Shown here in pieces: positions 42,694 through 43,403 of a DNA stretch of 43,403 bases. The notes below the pieces were generated by a model. The model saw nothing but the letters and a program-made list of their open reading frames with translations. It was not told the DNA's origin and searched no databases. Positions within the stretch are counted from its first letter, which is position 1; each line of letters opens with the position of its first letter. Source of the stretch: Gemmatimonadota bacterium (GTDB taxonomy: Bacteria; Latescibacterota; UBA2968; UBA8231); assembly GCA_002724215.1 (NCBI GenBank), contig PBOD01000170.1:1-43403 (forward strand), read 5' to 3'. The translations under genes and the position numbers were made by a program.

Positions 42694-42722
42694 TTGGCGT
42701 CGATGGGGTGCCCCTTTATATT
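42694..42722 (+). promoter_or_regulatory. possible promoter of the solute-binding protein gene
   Basis: TTGGCG (42694-42699) and TATATT (42717-42722) are 17 bases apart with 4 and 5 of 6 matches. The transcript would start near 42729, giving a leader of about 190 bases that includes the hairpin at 42786-42803. Confidence 0.35.
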
Positions 42723-42731
42723 GGTGCCGCT

Positions 42732-42854
42732 ATGAACCTCGCGATTGCCCTGTGGAACGACAACCACCACTTTCCCTTCCGCAAAGGCGGCCTCCAGGCC
42801 GCCAAAACTATCCCCGCGATGCACTGTGGGAAAAGTGAATGTCGCACCTGTTGA
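42732..42854 (+). CDS. possible 40-residue leader ORF
   Basis: ATG 42732 to TGA 42854 encodes a 40-residue peptide starting MNLAIALWNDNHHFPF and ending in a Cys-containing tail. Its start is within a few bases of the predicted transcript start near 42729, so it would be nearly leaderless. It has no recognisable domain and no upstream ribosome-binding site, and may be chance. Confidence 0.2.
   Translation: MNLAIALWNDNHHFPFRKGGLQAAKTIPAMHCGKSECRTC
42786..42803 (+). other. hairpin in the leader of the solute-binding protein gene
   Basis: GGCGGCCT and AGGCCGCC form an 8-base perfect inverted repeat with a 2-base centre, followed by AAAACTA. There is no T-tract on the plus strand, so it is more likely an operator or mRNA structure than a terminator. 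Confidence 0.3.
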
Positions 42855-42918
42855 CCGCCTGACCCCATCATCAATGCCGGTCCCCAGCGCCACCCATCGA
42901 CAAAACCCGAGACCATCC

Positions 42919-43403
42919 ATGACACGCAAAAACACCGATCGCCGCACCTTCCTGAAGACAACCACCACCGCCACCGCCGCTGCCACCCTGGCGCCGACAC
43001 TGGCTTTTCCCAACCTGAGGCTAAAACCCTACGCCGGCAAATCGCTCACTATCTACCAGCAGGCTTCGCCCATCTTCGAAGGGGCTTTTGCGCTCTTCCA
43101 GCCCTATTTCGAAGACCTCACCGGCGCCAAAATTAGCTTCGTCTCGATTCCCAACGCCGACCTCGGCCAGCAAATCGCGCTATCGCTGACCGCCGACAAA
43201 GGCGAGATGGATCTCACCTGGTACTACGCCGTATACCCCCTTATTGTGCAGGGCCTGGTCCAACCCATCGACGACTTCATCAAAGATCCCAATCTGACGC
43301 CTCCGGCGTGGAATTTCGCCGACTATCTGCCCGGCCCGCTCGAATCCGGCCGCGTCGGCGGCAAGCTCTACAATCTCTCGGTCACCGCCAATGCCCTGGC
43401 GCT
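42919..43403 (+). CDS. Tat-exported extracellular solute-binding protein (ABC type), N-terminal part
   Basis: The first 161 residues of a gene that runs off the right edge; the frame is open to the end. The peptide starts MTRKNTDRRTFLKTTTTATA with a twin-arginine motif (DRRTFLK) and a hydrophobic segment ending TLAPTLAFP, so the protein should be exported folded by the Tat system. The mature part begins with a strand like LKPYAGKSLTIYQQASPIFE and continues with FQPYFEDLTGAKISFVSIPNADL, MDLTWYYAVYPLIVQGLVQPIDDFI and GGKLYNLSV, typical of family 1 sugar-binding proteins of ABC importers. The partner permeases would lie beyond the window. The ligand is unknown, but carbohydrate is likely. Confidence 0.85.
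   Translation, partial: MTRKNTDRRTFLKTTTTATAAATLAPTLAFPNLRLKPYAGKSLTIYQQASPIFEGAFALFQPYFEDLTGAKISFVSIPNADLGQQIALSLTADKGEMDLTWYYAVYPLIVQGLVQPIDDFIKDPNLTPPAWNFADYLPGPLESGRVGGKLYNLSVTANALA

Larger units (their letters stand above)
42601..42918. other. 318-base divergent intergenic region
   Basis: This gap separates the FG-GAP gene (-) from the Tat-exported binding-protein gene (+). It holds one plausible rightward promoter (42694-42722), a hairpin (42786-42803) and a 40-codon ORF (42732-42854). I see nothing else in it. Confidence 0.7.

Noticed and set aside
1-43403. tRNA, rRNA, CRISPR array, insertion sequence or phage genes
   Set aside because: I saw no cloverleaf, no regularly spaced repeats, no transposase and no phage proteins anywhere in the window.

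Overview
High-GC bacterial DNA, close to fully coding, with about 31 protein genes, two of them cut by the window edges. I see no rRNA, tRNA, CRISPR array, phage gene or transposase. The gene mix points to an uncultivated, environmental, probably aerobic glycan degrader of the Latescibacterota/Poribacteria kind. That mix is several phytanoyl-CoA dioxygenase (PhyH) proteins, a sulfatase, UxuA-like and enolase-superfamily dehydratases, a TAXI-TRAP transporter, and FG-GAP, kelch and FlgD-Ig proteins. The phylum is inference; no marker gene is present.

Layout. (1) 1-8560: start of a UxuA-like gene (-), PhyH and a 6-phosphogluconolactonase-like propeller (+), sulfatase (-) back to back with a DUF6807 protein (+), a secreted metallophosphoesterase (-), and two convergent UxuA-like proteins. 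(2) 8624-11749: an RND exporter without partner genes (-). (3) 11855-18543: a minus-strand run of an unknown protein, a TIM-barrel isomerase, a clan GH-A-like hydrolase, a heparinase II/III-like lyase, a small outer-membrane barrel carrying two in-frame TGA codons, and a secreted YHS-TlpA fusion. The last four are packed within 3-12 bases and look like a compact glycan-degradation operon. (4) 18818-21694: TAXI-type binding lipoprotein and fused TRAP permease. (5) 21702-31202: two divergent operons meeting at a symmetric promoter/operator at 24439-24513. Leftward are PhyH, PhyH and kelch; rightward are PhyH, M20 peptidase, a polysaccharide deacetylase/GH78 fusion, and a metallophosphoesterase-like protein. 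(6) 31190-34168: a metallophosphoesterase/PQQ-propeller fusion and a PHP-domain protein (-). (7) 34390-42600: an enolase-superfamily enzyme (+) facing a minus-strand run of an FG-GAP protein, an MBL hydrolase, a second enolase-superfamily enzyme and a secreted FlgD-Ig protein. (8) 42919 to the right edge: start of a Tat-exported solute-binding protein.

How they may work together: sulfatase, lyase, GH-A and GH78 enzymes would trim sulfated, uronic-acid- or rhamnose-containing glycans. TRAP and solute-binding proteins would import acids or sugars, and UxuA-like, enolase-superfamily, isomerase and lactonase enzymes would process them. The PhyH oxygenases add oxidative steps on unknown substrates. 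The points most worth checking are the double-TGA barrel gene with a SECIS-like hairpin, the symmetric divergent promoter joining seven genes, a PhyH protein lacking its iron-binding carboxylate, and the deacetylase-rhamnosidase fusion.
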